Shown here: one piece after another, positions 9,238 to 19,884 of the stretch
Position numbering within the stretch: the first letter of the stretch is position 1
Layout of the letters: every line of letters starts with the position of its first letter
NCBI RefSeq assembly: GCF_021491375.1
Contig: NZ_JAKEVY010000002.1
Span: 372,001-436,000 of the forward strand
Source of the DNA: Flavihumibacter fluminis
Lineage (GTDB): Bacteria; Bacteroidota; Bacteroidia; Chitinophagales; Chitinophagaceae
Direction of reading: 5' to 3'
DNA: 64,000 nucleotides
Notes under the pieces: model-generated
Told to the model about the DNA's origin: nothing
The model's database searches: none
Seen by the model: only the letters and a program-made list of their open reading frames with translations
Position numbers and translations under genes: made by a program

Positions 9238-12200
9238 ATGTCTTCAACTAAACAGAACACCAGGATCAACTTTGGTAAGATCAAACACCTCGCTGAAGCT
9301 CCTGACCTGCTGGAAGTGCAGATTCAATCGTTTAAAGACTTCTTTCAATTAGAAACCACTCCCGACAAACGTAACAACGAAGGCCTGTTTAAGGTGTTCA
9401 AGGAGAACTTCCCGATCACCGACACCAGGAATATCTTCGTACTGGAGTTTCTGGATTATTTCATTGATCCTCCCCGTTACACTATTGAAGAGTGTATGGA
9501 ACGCGGACTTACCTACGCAGTTCCCCTGAAAGCCAAGTTGCGCCTGAGTTGTAATGACGAAGAGCACGTGGACTTCCAGACCATCGTACAGGATGTATTC
9601 CTCGGAAACATTCCTTACATGACCCCCCGCGGTACCTTTGTGATCAATGGTGCTGAGCGTGTAGTTGTTTCCCAGCTGCATCGTTCCCCAGGTGTATTCT
9701 TCGGGCAGTCTATTCACCCGAATGGTACCAAGATCTATTCTGCACGGGTTATTCCTTTCAAAGGAGCCTGGATGGAATTTGCTACCGACATCAACAACGT
9801 GATGTATGCCTATATCGATCGTAAGAAGAAGTTCCCTGTAACTACCCTTCTGCGTTCTATCGGCTTCGAAACTGATAAAGATATCCTGGAACTCTTCGGT
9901 ATGGCCGATGAAGTGAAAGGAGAGAAGAAAGCCCTGGAAAAATACCTGGGTAAAAAACTCGCTGCCCGTGTACTGCGTACTTGGGTAGAAGACTTCGTGG
10001 ATGAAGATACCGGTGAGGTAGTTTCCATCGAGCGGAATGAGGTAGTTATGGAGCGTGATACCATCCTGGATGAAGAAGCGATCGACGTGATTGTGGATAT
10101 GGATGTAAAGAGTGTATTCCTGCAGCGCGAAGATGTAGGTGGTGATTATGCGATCATCTATAATACCCTGAATAAGGATACCTCCAACAGTGAACTGGAA
10201 GCGGTTCAGCATATCTACCGCCAGTTGCGTGGTGCTGATGCTCCGGATGATGAAACTGCACGTGGTATCATCGACAAACTCTTCTTCTCAGACAAGCGTT
10301 ATGACCTGGGAGAAGTTGGTCGCTACAAAATCAACCGCAAACTGAACCTCAATTATCCTCTTGATCATAAAGTATTGACCAAGGAAGATATCATTGAGAT
10401 CATCAAATACCTGGTACGTCTGACTAACGGTAAAGCAGAAATCGATGATATCGATCACCTGAGCAACCGTCGTGTTCGTACTGTTGGTGAACAATTGTAT
10501 GCGCAGTTCGGTGTAGGTCTGGCCCGTATGGCCCGTACCATCCGTGAGCGTATGAATGTTCGCGATAATGAAGTATTTACGCCTGTTGATCTGATCAATG
10601 CGCGTACCCTTTCTTCCGTTATCAATTCCTTCTTCGGAACCAGCCAGCTGTCTCAGTTCCTTGACCAGACCAACCCCCTGTCTGAGATCACGCACAAGCG
10701 TCGTATCTCTGCACTCGGACCAGGTGGTTTGAGCCGGGAGCGTGCAGGCTTTGAGGTTCGTGACGTACACTACTCTCACTATGGTCGTCTTTGTACCATT
10801 GAAACACCGGAAGGACCAAACATCGGTCTGATCTCAACTCTTTGCGTACACGCGAAGATCAACGAGATGGGCTTCATTGAAACGCCTTATCGGAAAGTTG
10901 AGAATGGTAAAGTAAACATGAAGGAACTGACCTTCCTGAGTGCTGAAGAAGAAGATACTGCCAAGATCGCTCAGGCAAATACGCCGCTGGCAGAAAATGG
11001 TGAATTTGTTGATGAGAAAATTACCAGTCGCGAAACCGGTGATTTCCCCATCCTCGATAAAACTGAAGTTGAGTTCATGGACGTAGCCCCCAACCAGATT
11101 GTGGGTCTGTCCGCCTCTCTGATTCCTTTCCTTGAGCACGATGACGCCAACCGTGCCCTGATGGGATCAAACATGCAACGTCAGGCTGTACCGCTGATCA
11201 AACCACAGGTTCCTATCGTAGGTACCGGTTTGGAGGCAAAAGCTGCCCGTGACGCGCGTGTTCAGATTCTTGCTGAAGGTAATGGTGTGGTTGAATATGT
11301 TGACGGTAATGAAATTCATATCCGGTACGATCGTAATGATGAGCAGCGTCTCGTTAGCTTCGAAGAAGACCTGATTGTTTACCGCCTGACTAAATACCAG
11401 AAGACCAACCAGGAAACTTCCATCACCCTGAAGCCGGCTGTGAAAAAAGGTCAGCAGGTTAAAGAAGGTGATTTCCTTACAGAAGGATACGCTGTACAGG
11501 GTGGTGAAATCGCACTGGGACGTAACCTGAAAGTGGCCTTCATGCCCTGGAAAGGTTACAACTTTGAGGATGCGATTGTAATCAATGAAAAAGTAGTTCG
11601 TGAAGACCTGTTTACTTCCATTCACATTTCTGAATATGAACTGGAAGTGCGTGATACCAAACTCGGTGAAGAAGAACTGACTCCGGATATTCCAAACGTT
11701 TCTGAAGAAGCCACCAAAGACCTCGATGAGAATGGTATCATTCGTGTCGGTGCCCAGGTGAAGGAAGGTGATATCCTGATCGGTAAGATCACTCCGAAAG
11801 GAGAATCTGATCCTACACCGGAAGAAAAACTGCTCCGTGCAATCTTCGGTGATAAAGCAGGTGACGCGAAAGATGCTTCCCTGAAAGCACCAAATGGTGT
11901 GGAAGGTGTGGTAATCGACAAGAAACTGTTCCAGCGCGCGAAGAAAGATAAGAATGCAAAAGTTCGTGAGAAGGCTGCTTTGGAAAAAGTAGAAAAAGTT
12001 CACGAGAAGAATACAGCAGATCTCCAGGAAGTATTGCTGAGCAAATTGCAGACCCTGTTGAAAGAAAAACCTTCTGCAGGTGTTAGCAACAACTTCGGTG
12101 AAGTACAGATTGGTAAGGGTGCGAAGTTTACTGCCAAGAACCTGGCGGGACTTGACTTCCTGAACATCAATCCGCTTGGCTGGACTGGCGATGAAAAAAT

Positions 12201-13041
12201 CGACAGCCAGATCAATATTCTGCTGCACAACTACAGCATCAAGTACAACGAAGAACTAGGTCGTTATAAGCGTGAGAAATTCAACATCAGCATCGGTGAT
12301 GAATTACCTGCAGGTGTATTGAAACTCGCGAAAGTTTACCTCGCTGTTAAGCGTAAGCTGAAAGTAGGTGATAAGATGGCCGGTCGCCACGGTAACAAAG
12401 GTATCGTAGCTAAGATCGTTCGTGCAGAAGACATGCCATTCCTCGAAAATGGTGAGCCGGTGGATATTGTACTGAACCCACTGGGTGTACCTTCACGTAT
12501 GAACCTCGGACAGATCTATGAAACTGTACTTGGATGGTGCGGTGAGCAACTGAATGTACGCTTTGCTACTCCGATCTTCGATGGTGCAAGCACTGATGAA
12601 ATCGAGCAGTATTGCCAGGATGCAGGTATCCCGATGATGGGTCACACTTATCTGTATGATGGTGAAACCGGTGATCGCTTCCACCAGAAAGCAACAGTTG
12701 GTATCATCTATATGATCAAACTGCACCACATGGTGGACGATAAGATGCACGCACGTTCAATCGGACCATACTCTCTCATCACACAGCAGCCTCTGGGTGG
12801 TAAAGCTCAGTTCGGTGGTCAGCGTTTCGGTGAGATGGAAGTGTGGGCACTGGAAGCGTACGGAGCATCTAACATCCTCCAGGAATTGTTAACTATTAAG
12901 TCGGATGATATTATTGGTCGCGCTAAGACCTATGAGGCCATCGTTAAAGGTGACAACATTCCAAGAGCTGGTGTACCGGAATCTTTCAATGTATTGATCC
13001 ATGAATTGAGAGGGCTGGGACTTGATTTGAAATTTGATTAA
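9238..13041 (+). CDS. rpoB: DNA-directed RNA polymerase beta subunit
   Basis: A 1267-residue protein, full length for Bacteroidota RpoB. The rifampicin-binding region at about residues 465-520 reads [20 protein letters not shown] then [19 protein letters not shown], an unmutated, drug-sensitive type. The C-terminal part has [12 protein letters not shown] and the clamp-connecting [20 protein letters not shown]. It builds the catalytic core of RNA polymerase with RpoC. The start follows an A/T-rich stretch (ttaaaatacat) without a Shine-Dalgarno site, as usual in this phylum. It is not preceded by rplKAJL and not followed by rpoC; it has its own promoter and terminator, which is unusual. Confidence 0.99.
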   Translation: MSSTKQNTRINFGKIKHLAEAPDLLEVQIQSFKDFFQLETTPDKRNNEGLFKVFKENFPITDTRNIFVLEFLDYFIDPPRYTIEECMERGLTYAVPLKAKLRLSCNDEEHVDFQTIVQDVFLGNIPYMTPRGTFVINGAERVVVSQLHRSPGVFFGQSIHPNGTKIYSARVIPFKGAWMEFATDINNVMYAYIDRKKKFPVTTLLRSIGFETDKDILELFGMADEVKGEKKALEKYLGKKLAARVLRTWVEDFVDEDTGEVVSIERNEVVMERDTILDEEAIDVIVDMDVKSVFLQREDVGGDYAIIYNTLNKDTSNSELEAVQHIYRQLRGADAPDDETARGIIDKLFFSDKRYDLGEVGRYKINRKLNLNYPLDHKVLTKEDIIEIIKYLVRLTNGKAEIDDIDHLSNRRVRTVGEQLYAQFGVGLARMARTIRERMNVRDNEVFTPVDLINARTLSSVINSFFGTSQLSQFLDQTNPLSEITHKRRISALGPGGLSRERAGFEVRDVHYSHYGRLCTIETPEGPNIGLISTLCVHAKINEMGFIETPYRKVENGKVNMKELTFLSAEEEDTAKIAQANTPLAENGEFVDEKITSRETGDFPILDKTEVEFMDVAPNQIVGLSASLIPFLEHDDANRALMGSNMQRQAVPLIKPQVPIVGTGLEAKAARDARVQILAEGNGVVEYVDGNEIHIRYDRNDEQRLVSFEEDLIVYRLTKYQKTNQETSITLKPAVKKGQQVKEGDFLTEGYAVQGGEIALGRNLKVAFMPWKGYNFEDAIVINEKVVREDLFTSIHISEYELEVRDTKLGEEELTPDIPNVSEEATKDLDENGIIRVGAQVKEGDILIGKITPKGESDPTPEEKLLRAIFGDKAGDAKDASLKAPNGVEGVVIDKKLFQRAKKDKNAKVREKAALEKVEKVHEKNTADLQEVLLSKLQTLLKEKPSAGVSNNFGEVQIGKGAKFTAKNLAGLDFLNINPLGWTGDEKIDSQINILLHNYSIKYNEELGRYKREKFNISIGDELPAGVLKLAKVYLAVKRKLKVGDKMAGRHGNKGIVAKIVRAEDMPFLENGEPVDIVLNPLGVPSRMNLGQIYETVLGWCGEQLNVRFATPIFDGASTDEIEQYCQDAGIPMMGHTYLYDGETGDRFHQKATVGIIYMIKLHHMVDDKMHARSIGPYSLITQQPLGGKAQFGGQRFGEMEVWALEAYGASNILQELLTIKSDDIIGRAKTYEAIVKGDNIPRAGVPESFNVLIHELRGLGLDLKFD

Positions 13042-13059
13042 TCAAATCTTTTTATAAGT

Positions 13060-13094
13060 AAAAAGAGGGTGCCAATTGGTACCCTCTTTTTTTT
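13060..13094 (+). terminator. Intrinsic terminator after rpoB
   Basis: Stem aaaaagagggt / accctcttttt with an inner gcc-aattgg part and a run of eight T, 19 bases after the rpoB stop. It closes the rpoB transcript, so rpoB is not co-transcribed with any downstream gene. Confidence 0.92.
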
Positions 13095-13117
13095 ATATTA
13101 CATCAAAGTACACAGGT

Positions 13118-14203
13118 ATGACTCTATTGACCAAAGTTATCAGAAGATGGACCGAAATTGTACCCTTTCTATCCCTGTTACTTTATTTTTTGAAACCAGC
13201 CGATAGTCCGGGTTGGTATAATTTGGTTTTGATCGGCGGACTCATTAGTGCGGTGCTGGTTGCAGTGCATCATGCAGAAGTGGTAGCACATAAAGTAGGA
13301 GAACCTTATGGTACCCTGGTGCTGGCAATAGCTGTTACCACCATTGAAGTGGCATTGATTGTATCTCTCATGATGGCTGGTGGACCCGGAACTGAAACGC
13401 TCGCAAGGGATACCATATTTGCGGCCATAATGATCATTTTAAACGCGATTACAGGACTTTGTTTACTGATAGGAGGATTGCGTCACCGGGAACAGACATT
13501 TGGCCTGGATGGGATCAGCGCCTCATTGGTTGCCTTGCTGGCCATTTCATTTTTGACAATGGTACTTCCCAACTACACCACTACACAGATGGGCCCATCC
13601 TATTCTCCATCGCAATTGCTGTTTGTCGGCATTGTAACCCTGATTATTTACCTCAGTTTTGTTTTCATTCAGACGATCCGGCATCGAGATTATTTCCTGC
13701 CTGAAGTTGGAGAGGAAAACAGTGAGGTCCATGCTCCTCCTCCAAGTACAAAAGTATTTGTGTTATCCCTGGTATTGCTGGTGCTGGCATTGGTTGCCGT
13801 TGTATTATTGGGCAAATCACTTTCTCCTGTAATTGAATCCAGTATTGAGAGTATTGGGGCACCCAAAACCCTGGTGGGCATTATCATTGCCATGGTGGTA
13901 TTATTGCCGGAAGGATTGGCTGCCTACCGCGCGGCAAAAAACAACCGGCTCCAGACCAGTTTAAATCTGGCACTCGGCTCTGCACTCGCAAGTATTGGGT
14001 TAACGATTCCAGTAGTCGCCGGCGTAAGTATTCTGATGGGATTTGACCTCTTACTGGGAATTGATTCCAAGTCTTCTATGCTCTTATTGATATCCCTGCT
14101 GGTGGTGATGATGTCACTAAGAACCGGGAAAACCAATATCCTGCAAGGCATTATCCTGGTGCTTTTATTCTTTGTTTATTTATTTGTCACGATTATTCCA
14201 TAA
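13118..14203 (+). CDS. chaA: Calcium/proton antiporter, ChaA-like (CaCA family)
   Basis: A 361-residue inner-membrane protein with about eleven hydrophobic segments. The two characteristic acidic repeats of the cation/Ca2+ exchanger family are present: GEPYGTLVLAIAVTTIEVAL in the first half and LVGIIIAMVVLLPEGLAAYR in the second, the latter followed by RLQTSLNLALGSALASIGLT. This matches ChaA, which exports Ca2+ (and in E. coli also Na+/K+) in exchange for protons. The ATG at 13118 is preferred: an upstream TTG at 13076 in the same frame lies inside the rpoB terminator. Stands alone between rpoB and an S9 peptidase. Confidence 0.9.
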   Translation: MTLLTKVIRRWTEIVPFLSLLLYFLKPADSPGWYNLVLIGGLISAVLVAVHHAEVVAHKVGEPYGTLVLAIAVTTIEVALIVSLMMAGGPGTETLARDTIFAAIMIILNAITGLCLLIGGLRHREQTFGLDGISASLVALLAISFLTMVLPNYTTTQMGPSYSPSQLLFVGIVTLIIYLSFVFIQTIRHRDYFLPEVGEENSEVHAPPPSTKVFVLSLVLLVLALVAVVLLGKSLSPVIESSIESIGAPKTLVGIIIAMVVLLPEGLAAYRAAKNNRLQTSLNLALGSALASIGLTIPVVAGVSILMGFDLLLGIDSKSSMLLLISLLVVMMSLRTGKTNILQGIILVLLFFVYLFVTIIP

Positions 14204-14236
14204 GCAATTCGTAAATTCCTGTTTTCCATTTTATTT

Positions 14237-16213
14237 ATGAAACAGGTTATAACTCTGCTTATTGGGATAGGATCCCTCACAAACGTAGTAGCGCAAACAA
14301 AAAGAGAGCTTCAGCCAGAAGACATTTACCGAATGAAAACAGTCTCTTCTCCCCAGGTATCACCTGACGGAAACTGGATCGTTTATCAGGTTCGTTCGGT
14401 TGACAGTGCTAAAGACAAGTCCAGCTCAGATTTATGGATGATGGGCTGGGACGGGAAGGAAAACTGGCAATTAACGTATGATGCTGCCGGTGAATCTGCT
14501 CCCAAATGGAGCCCGGATGGTAAGTATATTTCGTTTTTATCGACCCGAACAGGTGATAAAAACAGCCAGGTATATGCGCTTCCGACAAAAGGAGGAGAGC
14601 CGAAAAGAATAACCAATATCAAGGGCTCTATTAATGAGTACGTGTGGACGCCAGACGGACAAAAACTGGTGCTTAGTATTTCTGATCCCGACTATTCAGA
14701 TACGGCAGCCAGCAAGATCCGGAAGCCTTATGTAATTAATCGTTATCAATTCAAGCAAGACCGGGAAGGATACCTGGACAGCACAGGAACGCATCTCTAT
14801 TTGTTTGATATTCCCTCAGGCAAACTGGATACACTGACTTCCGGTGTATATTCTGAAACACAGCCTGCCATTTCTCCGGATGGTAAATGGCTGGCATTTG
14901 TGAGTAACCGAACCCAGGTGCCTGACAAAAATGATAATTCAGATATCTATCTGATGGAACTAAAAAAAGGTGCTGTTCCCCAGGCCTTAACCAGTTGGAA
15001 AGGCAGCGATAGCAGGCCTGTTTTCAGTCCGGATAGCAGGCATATAGCCTACCTCCAAAGCACCAGCCAGGATGATTTTACCATGTACGGGCACTCCATC
15101 CTTGGAGTTATTTCCATGGACGACCGGAAGCCGCGATTGCTTAGTTCCCAGCTGGACCGTCCGGTTCAGAATATCCGTTGGGAAGCAGACGGACAGGCAT
15201 TGCTCGCCTTAATGGAAGACGATCGCAGGGTTCAGGTGATTCGGGTAAATGCCAGCACAGGAGCACATGAAACACTCACCAGCGGAGATCATAGTTTTTA
15301 TGGAATGGAGCTCAATACTGCAAAGAAAACATGGGTTGGATTAAGAAGTACGCCAACGCTTCCTGCAGAACTGTTTGCTTTTGAATCCGGGCAACTGCGT
15401 CAGTTGACACATCACCAGGATAGCTTCCTGGCGCCGCTTCAATTGCCCCTGGTGGAAGGCTTTCAATCAACCAGTAAAGATGGTACCAAGGTATCCGGAA
15501 TCCTTTATAAACCACATACCTACCAGGCAGGTCAAAAACTGCCGTTGGTGATTTTTATACACGGTGGACCGGTAGCACAGGATGAGTTTGATTTTGATAT
15601 GACACGTATGGTATATGCTGCTGCAGGTTATGCAGTTGCTGCCGTGAATTACAGGGGTAGCAGTGGCAGGGGAGTTGCCTACATCCGGTCTATCTATGGC
15701 GATTGGGGTAATAAAGAAGTGATGGACGTGGTAGGAGTAGCCAATCACCTGGTTGCTACAGGTGTTGCAGATCCCGCTCGTATGGGCCTGGGAGGCTGGA
15801 GTTATGGTGGTATCACAACTAACTATACCATTGCAACCGATACCCGTTTTAAAGCAGCTGTAAGCGGTGCAGGTAGTTCGCTTCAGTTAAGCCTCTATGG
15901 CAGTGATCAGTATATCGCACAGTATGAATATGAATTAGGTGTGCCCTGGAAAAACCGCGACAAATGGCTGGCATTGTCCTATCCGTTTTTCAAAGTGGAT
16001 AAAATAAAAACGCCCACGCTGTTTATGGCAAGCGAGAGCGATTTTAATGTTCCGGTAGCCGGAGCAGAGCAAATGTACCAGGCATTTAAGTCAGTGGGTA
16101 TTCCAACTGAACTGGTTATCTATCCCAAGCAATACCATGGTATATCAGTTCCCAGTTACCAGATAGACAGGTTGAAACGTCATATTGCCTGGTATAATAA
16201 ATACCTCAAGTAA
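14237..16213 (+). CDS. Exported S9-family (prolyl oligopeptidase-like) serine peptidase
   Basis: A 658-residue protein with a signal peptide (to about residue 19, ending VVAQ), an N-terminal beta-propeller of WD40-like/TolB-like repeats (motifs QVSPDGNWIVYQV, KWSPDGKYISFLS, AISPDGKWLAFVS) and a C-terminal alpha/beta-hydrolase domain. The catalytic triad is visible as GGWSYGG (nucleophile serine), SESDFNVP (aspartate) and KQYHGIS (histidine). The HGGP oxyanion motif is present in VIFIHGGPVAQ. It is expected to cleave oligopeptides in the periplasm (dipeptidyl- or acylaminoacyl-peptidase type). It ends flush against the convergent bestrophin gene with no spacer. Confidence 0.93.
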   Translation: MKQVITLLIGIGSLTNVVAQTKRELQPEDIYRMKTVSSPQVSPDGNWIVYQVRSVDSAKDKSSSDLWMMGWDGKENWQLTYDAAGESAPKWSPDGKYISFLSTRTGDKNSQVYALPTKGGEPKRITNIKGSINEYVWTPDGQKLVLSISDPDYSDTAASKIRKPYVINRYQFKQDREGYLDSTGTHLYLFDIPSGKLDTLTSGVYSETQPAISPDGKWLAFVSNRTQVPDKNDNSDIYLMELKKGAVPQALTSWKGSDSRPVFSPDSRHIAYLQSTSQDDFTMYGHSILGVISMDDRKPRLLSSQLDRPVQNIRWEADGQALLALMEDDRRVQVIRVNASTGAHETLTSGDHSFYGMELNTAKKTWVGLRSTPTLPAELFAFESGQLRQLTHHQDSFLAPLQLPLVEGFQSTSKDGTKVSGILYKPHTYQAGQKLPLVIFIHGGPVAQDEFDFDMTRMVYAAAGYAVAAVNYRGSSGRGVAYIRSIYGDWGNKEVMDVVGVANHLVATGVADPARMGLGGWSYGGITTNYTIATDTRFKAAVSGAGSSLQLSLYGSDQYIAQYEYELGVPWKNRDKWLALSYPFFKVDKIKTPTLFMASESDFNVPVAGAEQMYQAFKSVGIPTELVIYPKQYHGISVPSYQIDRLKRHIAWYNKYLK

Positions 16214-17125
16214 TCACATCATATAATACGCCTTTTCAGGAACTAGTTCCTGTTCCGGTGTTTCCTCGGCCAGCATCTGCTTCAGGTTTTTCTCAATACC
16301 TGAAGCGATGCTGGTCATTGGAGTATCGGTAGGTTTGTTTTCAAATGGATCCTGCAAATGAATCGCCATCTTTTCAATCAGTAAAAAAGATGCGGAAATA
16401 GCAACCACCAGGGGCACTTCAAACATCCCGAAATACTGGATCACACCAAAGGGCAGCAGGGCAATAAATAACAACAAGGCAAAGTGGATGTACAGACTAT
16501 AGGTCACAGGGAATACTGTGTTTTTTATTCGCTCGCATTTTCCCATGCTATCGCATAAGCGACTCAGCGTACGGTCCAGTTCTACATGCTGGTAAGTGTT
16601 GATCCACCCCTTGTCCAGGGCAAGTTTTATATCTCTTGCGTGCAGGTCCAATAGTGCCGTGGGAACATTGTCAAATGCTTCCACATATTCAAAGTCCTTT
16701 TTGGAAAGTCTTTTTTCCAGTCCTTTTAATGCCGACTTTTTTCTGAGAGATTGGCCAAGGGCATAATTCCAGGCTATCTGGCGGTTGACGATTCGCTGCC
16801 TGAAACGGATAATATTCTCATCTTCATACAGGTTACTGGTAAAGCTGATCACCTGCCTGCCAAGGGTTCTGGAATCATTTACAATAGCTCCCCAGATATG
16901 CCTGGCTTCCCACCACCTGTCATATGCCTGGTTGCTTCTGAAGCCAAGTAAAAGGGATATAATTGTTCCAAGAATCGTGGGTACTGCAATAGGAATGGAA
17001 ATCCGGGTAATATGATAGTTTTCATATAAAACCGCGATCACAATAGCATACAGCGTGATGAGTAGTAACTCGGTTTTTATTTTCCCGAATATATAGGCAA
17101 ACGGGATGTGGTTTTTTAAAAGCAT
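16214..17125 (-). CDS. Bestrophin-family ion channel (UPF0187)
   Basis: A 303-residue membrane protein of the bacterial bestrophin family. An N-terminal pair of transmembrane segments precedes the signature RSNQAYDRWWEARHIWGAIV and NDSRTLGRQV, and another hydrophobic pair around YSLYIHFALLLFIALLPFGV leads to a C-terminal ENKPTDTPM segment, the typical bestrophin tail. Bacterial homologues form pentameric channels for cations or anions; selectivity cannot be read here. It lies 19 bases downstream of the UspA-like gene on the same strand, so the two are probably co-transcribed. Confidence 0.9.
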   Translation of the reverse strand: MLLKNHIPFAYIFGKIKTELLLITLYAIVIAVLYENYHITRISIPIAVPTILGTIISLLLGFRSNQAYDRWWEARHIWGAIVNDSRTLGRQVISFTSNLYEDENIIRFRQRIVNRQIAWNYALGQSLRKKSALKGLEKRLSKKDFEYVEAFDNVPTALLDLHARDIKLALDKGWINTYQHVELDRTLSRLCDSMGKCERIKNTVFPVTYSLYIHFALLLFIALLPFGVIQYFGMFEVPLVVAISASFLLIEKMAIHLQDPFENKPTDTPMTSIASGIEKNLKQMLAEETPEQELVPEKAYYMM

Positions 17126-17144
17126 GTGATCGGGTTAGGATAAG

Positions 17145-17639
17145 TTAATAGGATGCACTCAGTTCTCTCTTCTGCGTAACCACCTGTTTGGGCTTTTGGG
17201 CGGATACAACAGGAACTTCTCTGATTACTTTCACCGGTGCTGCATTGATAAAGGACGCAGGATTCAGGAAGCGCTGATGAGGTTGAATCAGTGTATATGC
17301 CTCTGGAAAAAACACTTCGTCTATATCATTGAACTCAAGATGGTTTTTGAATACTTTGAGCGTATTTCCGTACATGTATTTATAATAGATATTGCTGATT
17401 CTTTCCGAATATTTTTCCTTCAGTCGTTTGCATCCTTTCCTGAACTCTTCATTCATAACCAGGAGGTGAGGTTTATTGTCTGCTCCTACCACATCCTGTT
17501 CTGACTCGGGCATTTCAAATGCGGCAAACAATACGATGGTGTTTTTATAGGTGGAATTGCTTTTTATATACAGCTCCAAAACACTGAGAGATTGTGGTGT
17601 AAAATCAGTTGGGAATAAAATGTTTTTCATTATCATCAT
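17145..17639 (-). CDS. UspA-like universal stress fold protein
   Basis: A 164-residue cytoplasmic protein that begins MKNILFPTDFTPQSLSVLEL, the first strand and helix of the universal stress protein fold. The canonical C-terminal nucleotide-binding G-x2-G-x9-G motif is not visible, so this is a divergent, probably non-ATP-binding member. Three in-frame starts (17639, 17636, 17630) are possible; the third gives the usual family N-terminus. Two perfect 11-bp direct repeats lie in its upstream region (17708-17729), and the bestrophin gene follows directly. Role inferred only as stress-related. Confidence 0.72.
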   Translation of the reverse strand: MMIMKNILFPTDFTPQSLSVLELYIKSNSTYKNTIVLFAAFEMPESEQDVVGADNKPHLLVMNEEFRKGCKRLKEKYSERISNIYYKYMYGNTLKVFKNHLEFNDIDEVFFPEAYTLIQPHQRFLNPASFINAAPVKVIREVPVVSAQKPKQVVTQKRELSASY

Positions 17640-17707
17640 TTTATGTAAAGCTCTTAATTGCCTCTTAGAAACGGGTAAGCTTCACATAAAACTTTCTTTA
17701 GATGATC

Positions 17708-17729
17708 ATAAGAAAATTATAAGAAAATT
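17708..17729. repeat. Two tandem 11-bp direct repeats upstream of the UspA-like gene
   Basis: ATAAGAAAATT occurs twice head to tail (17708-17718 and 17719-17729), about 70-90 bases upstream of the UspA-like start. Eleven-base direct half-sites are the usual binding format of OmpR/PhoB-family regulators, and such a regulator is encoded 1.4 kb upstream. Binding is an inference. Confidence 0.5.
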
Positions 17730-17733
17730 AGCT

Positions 17734-17757
17734 GGAGCTTAAAATTGTTTAAGCTCC
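17734..17757 (-). terminator. Hairpin overlapping the histidine-kinase stop codon
   Basis: A perfect 10-bp inverted repeat GGAGCTTAAA / TTTAAGCTCC with a 4-base loop. On the mRNA the kinase stop codon lies within the 5' arm. The 3' side is T-rich but has no uninterrupted T-run, so it may be a weak terminator or a 3'-end stability hairpin. Confidence 0.5.
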
Positions 17758-19122
17758 GTTGTATATAGGCAGAGTTATTATTACACTTGTTCCTTTCGAC
17801 TCAACAGAGTTCACCTCAATGTTTCCGTGGTGGATCCGGATGATGTTTTTGGCCAATGGTAGTCCTACTCCATAGCCTTCAAATGAACGCGTATTACTTC
17901 CCCTGAAAAATGGCTCAAATACGCGCTGGATCTCATTTGCAGGGATTCCAATTCCTTTATCTGTGATCGTTATAGATATTGTTGTTCCCAGTTTTTTTAC
18001 CTGGATATCCACTGTTTTCTGGCTGGAATATTTGGCGCCATTAGCTATTATATTGCCAAGCGCCAGTTTTAATAATGTTCTAATTCCATTAATAGTGATC
18101 TTTTCATTGGACAGAATTTCCTCGTCAATGGAGAGGTTGAGCTGCGTTCCTTTGATCAGATTTTTAACAGAGAAAGCAGACTCTTCCACCAGTTCATATA
18201 CCCCGATTTCTTCCCATTCCTGTTGCTGGCCATTGAAACTGATCTGCGACATGGTCAGCAGTTCAGAAGTGATTTTGTTTAGCTGATCCGCATGTTGTTG
18301 AATGGAGCTGATTGACTGCTGGTATTCCTCCACAGTCCTCGGACGTGTTAATGCCCAGTCGGCTTCCCCGATAATATTGGTAAGTGGCGTACGTAATTCA
18401 TGCGAGGCATTGCTGATAAAATTATTCTGCGTTTCAAAGGATGTCTGGAGCCGGTCCAGCATATTGTTGAATGTCTTTGATAACTCAGCGATTTCATCAC
18501 CTCCTCCTTTATCTTCCAGGCGTAAGCCAAGATTATACGCACTGATATTTTTGGTTTTCTCGATGATATCCCGCACCGGCTGAAAGGTTTTGCGGGAGAA
18601 GAAAATACTGGTTGTATAAACGATGATTACTGCCAGGATAAATGTGGCGATTTTAATATTGCGCAGGTTTTTCAGGGTACTGATGCCATATTCATTTACC
18701 GCAGATTTTATAACAATATATTCGCCGGTTTCATCCGGGTAATACAAACCTGCAAAATCTATATCCCCTTTATTGAAATAAACAGGAGTACCTTTTAGCG
18801 CAATTATATTTTGCAGATAGGAGTAGGGGATGAAATTTTTTCTCTCTTTCAACCGATCCAATGTGTCCACTCTGAAAACATACTCTTTTTCCTGCGTCAG
18901 CGTTTCCAGGTATCGCTTTCGAAGTTCCTCATAGGTGGTTGTAGCAATATGATCCTGTTCAAATAATACTTTCGTGGCAACAATTACCCTGATTTCAAGC
19001 CGTTTGAAAAAATCCCTGCTCACAAAACTCTGTGTAATGAAATAGGATGTCCAGCTGATGATCAGGATGATGGTAGCTGTTATAACAGTGAAAAGAATAC
19101 CGGTTTTGGTCTGGACTTTCAT
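17749..19122 (-). CDS. Membrane sensor histidine kinase
   Basis: A 457-residue kinase. One transmembrane helix lies at about residues 9-30 and another at 158-175, enclosing a roughly 125-residue extracytoplasmic sensor region. A HAMP domain follows (about 176-228), then the H-box NFISNASHELRTPLTNI with phospho-accepting H241. The ATPase part has the N-box around N357-N361, G1 box DKGIGIP at 388-394, F-box FEPFFRG and G2 box GYGVGLPLAK at 416-425, all intact. The gene starts one base after its response regulator ends, so the two form a two-component system. The signal is unknown. Confidence 0.95.
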   Translation of the reverse strand: MKVQTKTGILFTVITATIILIISWTSYFITQSFVSRDFFKRLEIRVIVATKVLFEQDHIATTTYEELRKRYLETLTQEKEYVFRVDTLDRLKERKNFIPYSYLQNIIALKGTPVYFNKGDIDFAGLYYPDETGEYIVIKSAVNEYGISTLKNLRNIKIATFILAVIIVYTTSIFFSRKTFQPVRDIIEKTKNISAYNLGLRLEDKGGGDEIAELSKTFNNMLDRLQTSFETQNNFISNASHELRTPLTNIIGEADWALTRPRTVEEYQQSISSIQQHADQLNKITSELLTMSQISFNGQQQEWEEIGVYELVEESAFSVKNLIKGTQLNLSIDEEILSNEKITINGIRTLLKLALGNIIANGAKYSSQKTVDIQVKKLGTTISITITDKGIGIPANEIQRVFEPFFRGSNTRSFEGYGVGLPLAKNIIRIHHGNIEVNSVESKGTSVIITLPIYNGA

Positions 19123-19123
19123 A

Positions 19124-19807
19124 TCAGGAATCCTTTATAACATATCCCATTCCCACAACGGTATGCAGCAGTTTCTGTTCGAATGAAGTCTCAATTTTCT
19201 TACGTACATAGTTGATATAAACATCTACCACATTCGTGCTGATATTGAAATCAATGCCCCAGACATTCTCCAATATGGTCATCCTGGATAACACCTTCCC
19301 TTTGTTTTTCATCAGGAACTCCAGCAGCCTGAATTCAGTGGAAGTGAGACTGATTCTTTTGCCATTTCGTGTTACCATTTTACTATCCGGATTCATTTCC
19401 AGGTCAGCTACCCGCAACACATTGGTTTCCTCAGTTTGCAAAGGGTGTTTACGTCTCGCAAGAGAGCGAATCCGGGCTTCCAGTTCTGCAAACTTGAATG
19501 GCTTGGTTATATAATCATCAGCTCCGCTGTCGAGCCCGGTTACGATATTCTCTGTACTACTTAGTGCAGTGAGCATCAGAATGGGAGTATCGATTTTATT
19601 ATTTCTGAGGCGCTTGCATAATTCCAGTCCGTTCATCCCTGGCAACATGATGTCCAGGATCATGATATCAAATTCATTTTTGGTGGCCATTTCATAGCCA
19701 ATGTCACCATCCGGGGCAATACTGATTTTATATCCTCTCTCAGACAACCCTTTATTTATCAGATTGCCTACAGAAATTTCGTCCTCAACCAATAATACAC
19801 TGAGCAT
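19124..19807 (-). CDS. OmpR/PhoB-family response regulator
   Basis: A 227-residue regulator. The receiver domain has all key residues: E8/D9, phospho-acceptor D52 in MILDIMLPG, T80 and K102 in YITKPF. The C-terminal winged-helix DNA-binding domain (about 130-225) has the EFRLLEFLMKNKGKVLSR and DVYINYVRKKIE segments of the OmpR family. It is the first gene of a bicistronic unit with the histidine kinase. A possible target is the pair of 11-bp direct repeats at 17708-17729. Confidence 0.95.
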   Translation of the reverse strand: MLSVLLVEDEISVGNLINKGLSERGYKISIAPDGDIGYEMATKNEFDIMILDIMLPGMNGLELCKRLRNNKIDTPILMLTALSSTENIVTGLDSGADDYITKPFKFAELEARIRSLARRKHPLQTEETNVLRVADLEMNPDSKMVTRNGKRISLTSTEFRLLEFLMKNKGKVLSRMTILENVWGIDFNISTNVVDVYINYVRKKIETSFEQKLLHTVVGMGYVIKDS

Positions 19808-19884
19808 AAATGTGTTTTAGCGCGGGTCCTTCATCCTTTAAAGCGAAACTAAACGGTTCTGCACTTAGAAAGTTTAAAACCGGA

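Noticed and set aside
11167-12228. 353-codon antisense ORF inside rpoB, and similar antisense ORFs in gltB, rpoC and ppc
   Set aside because: Shadow frames of highly conserved genes with no recognisable motif or start context.
13076-13117. Upstream TTG start for the Ca2+/H+ antiporter
   Set aside because: It lies within the rpoB terminator; the ATG at 13118 gives the normal N-terminus.
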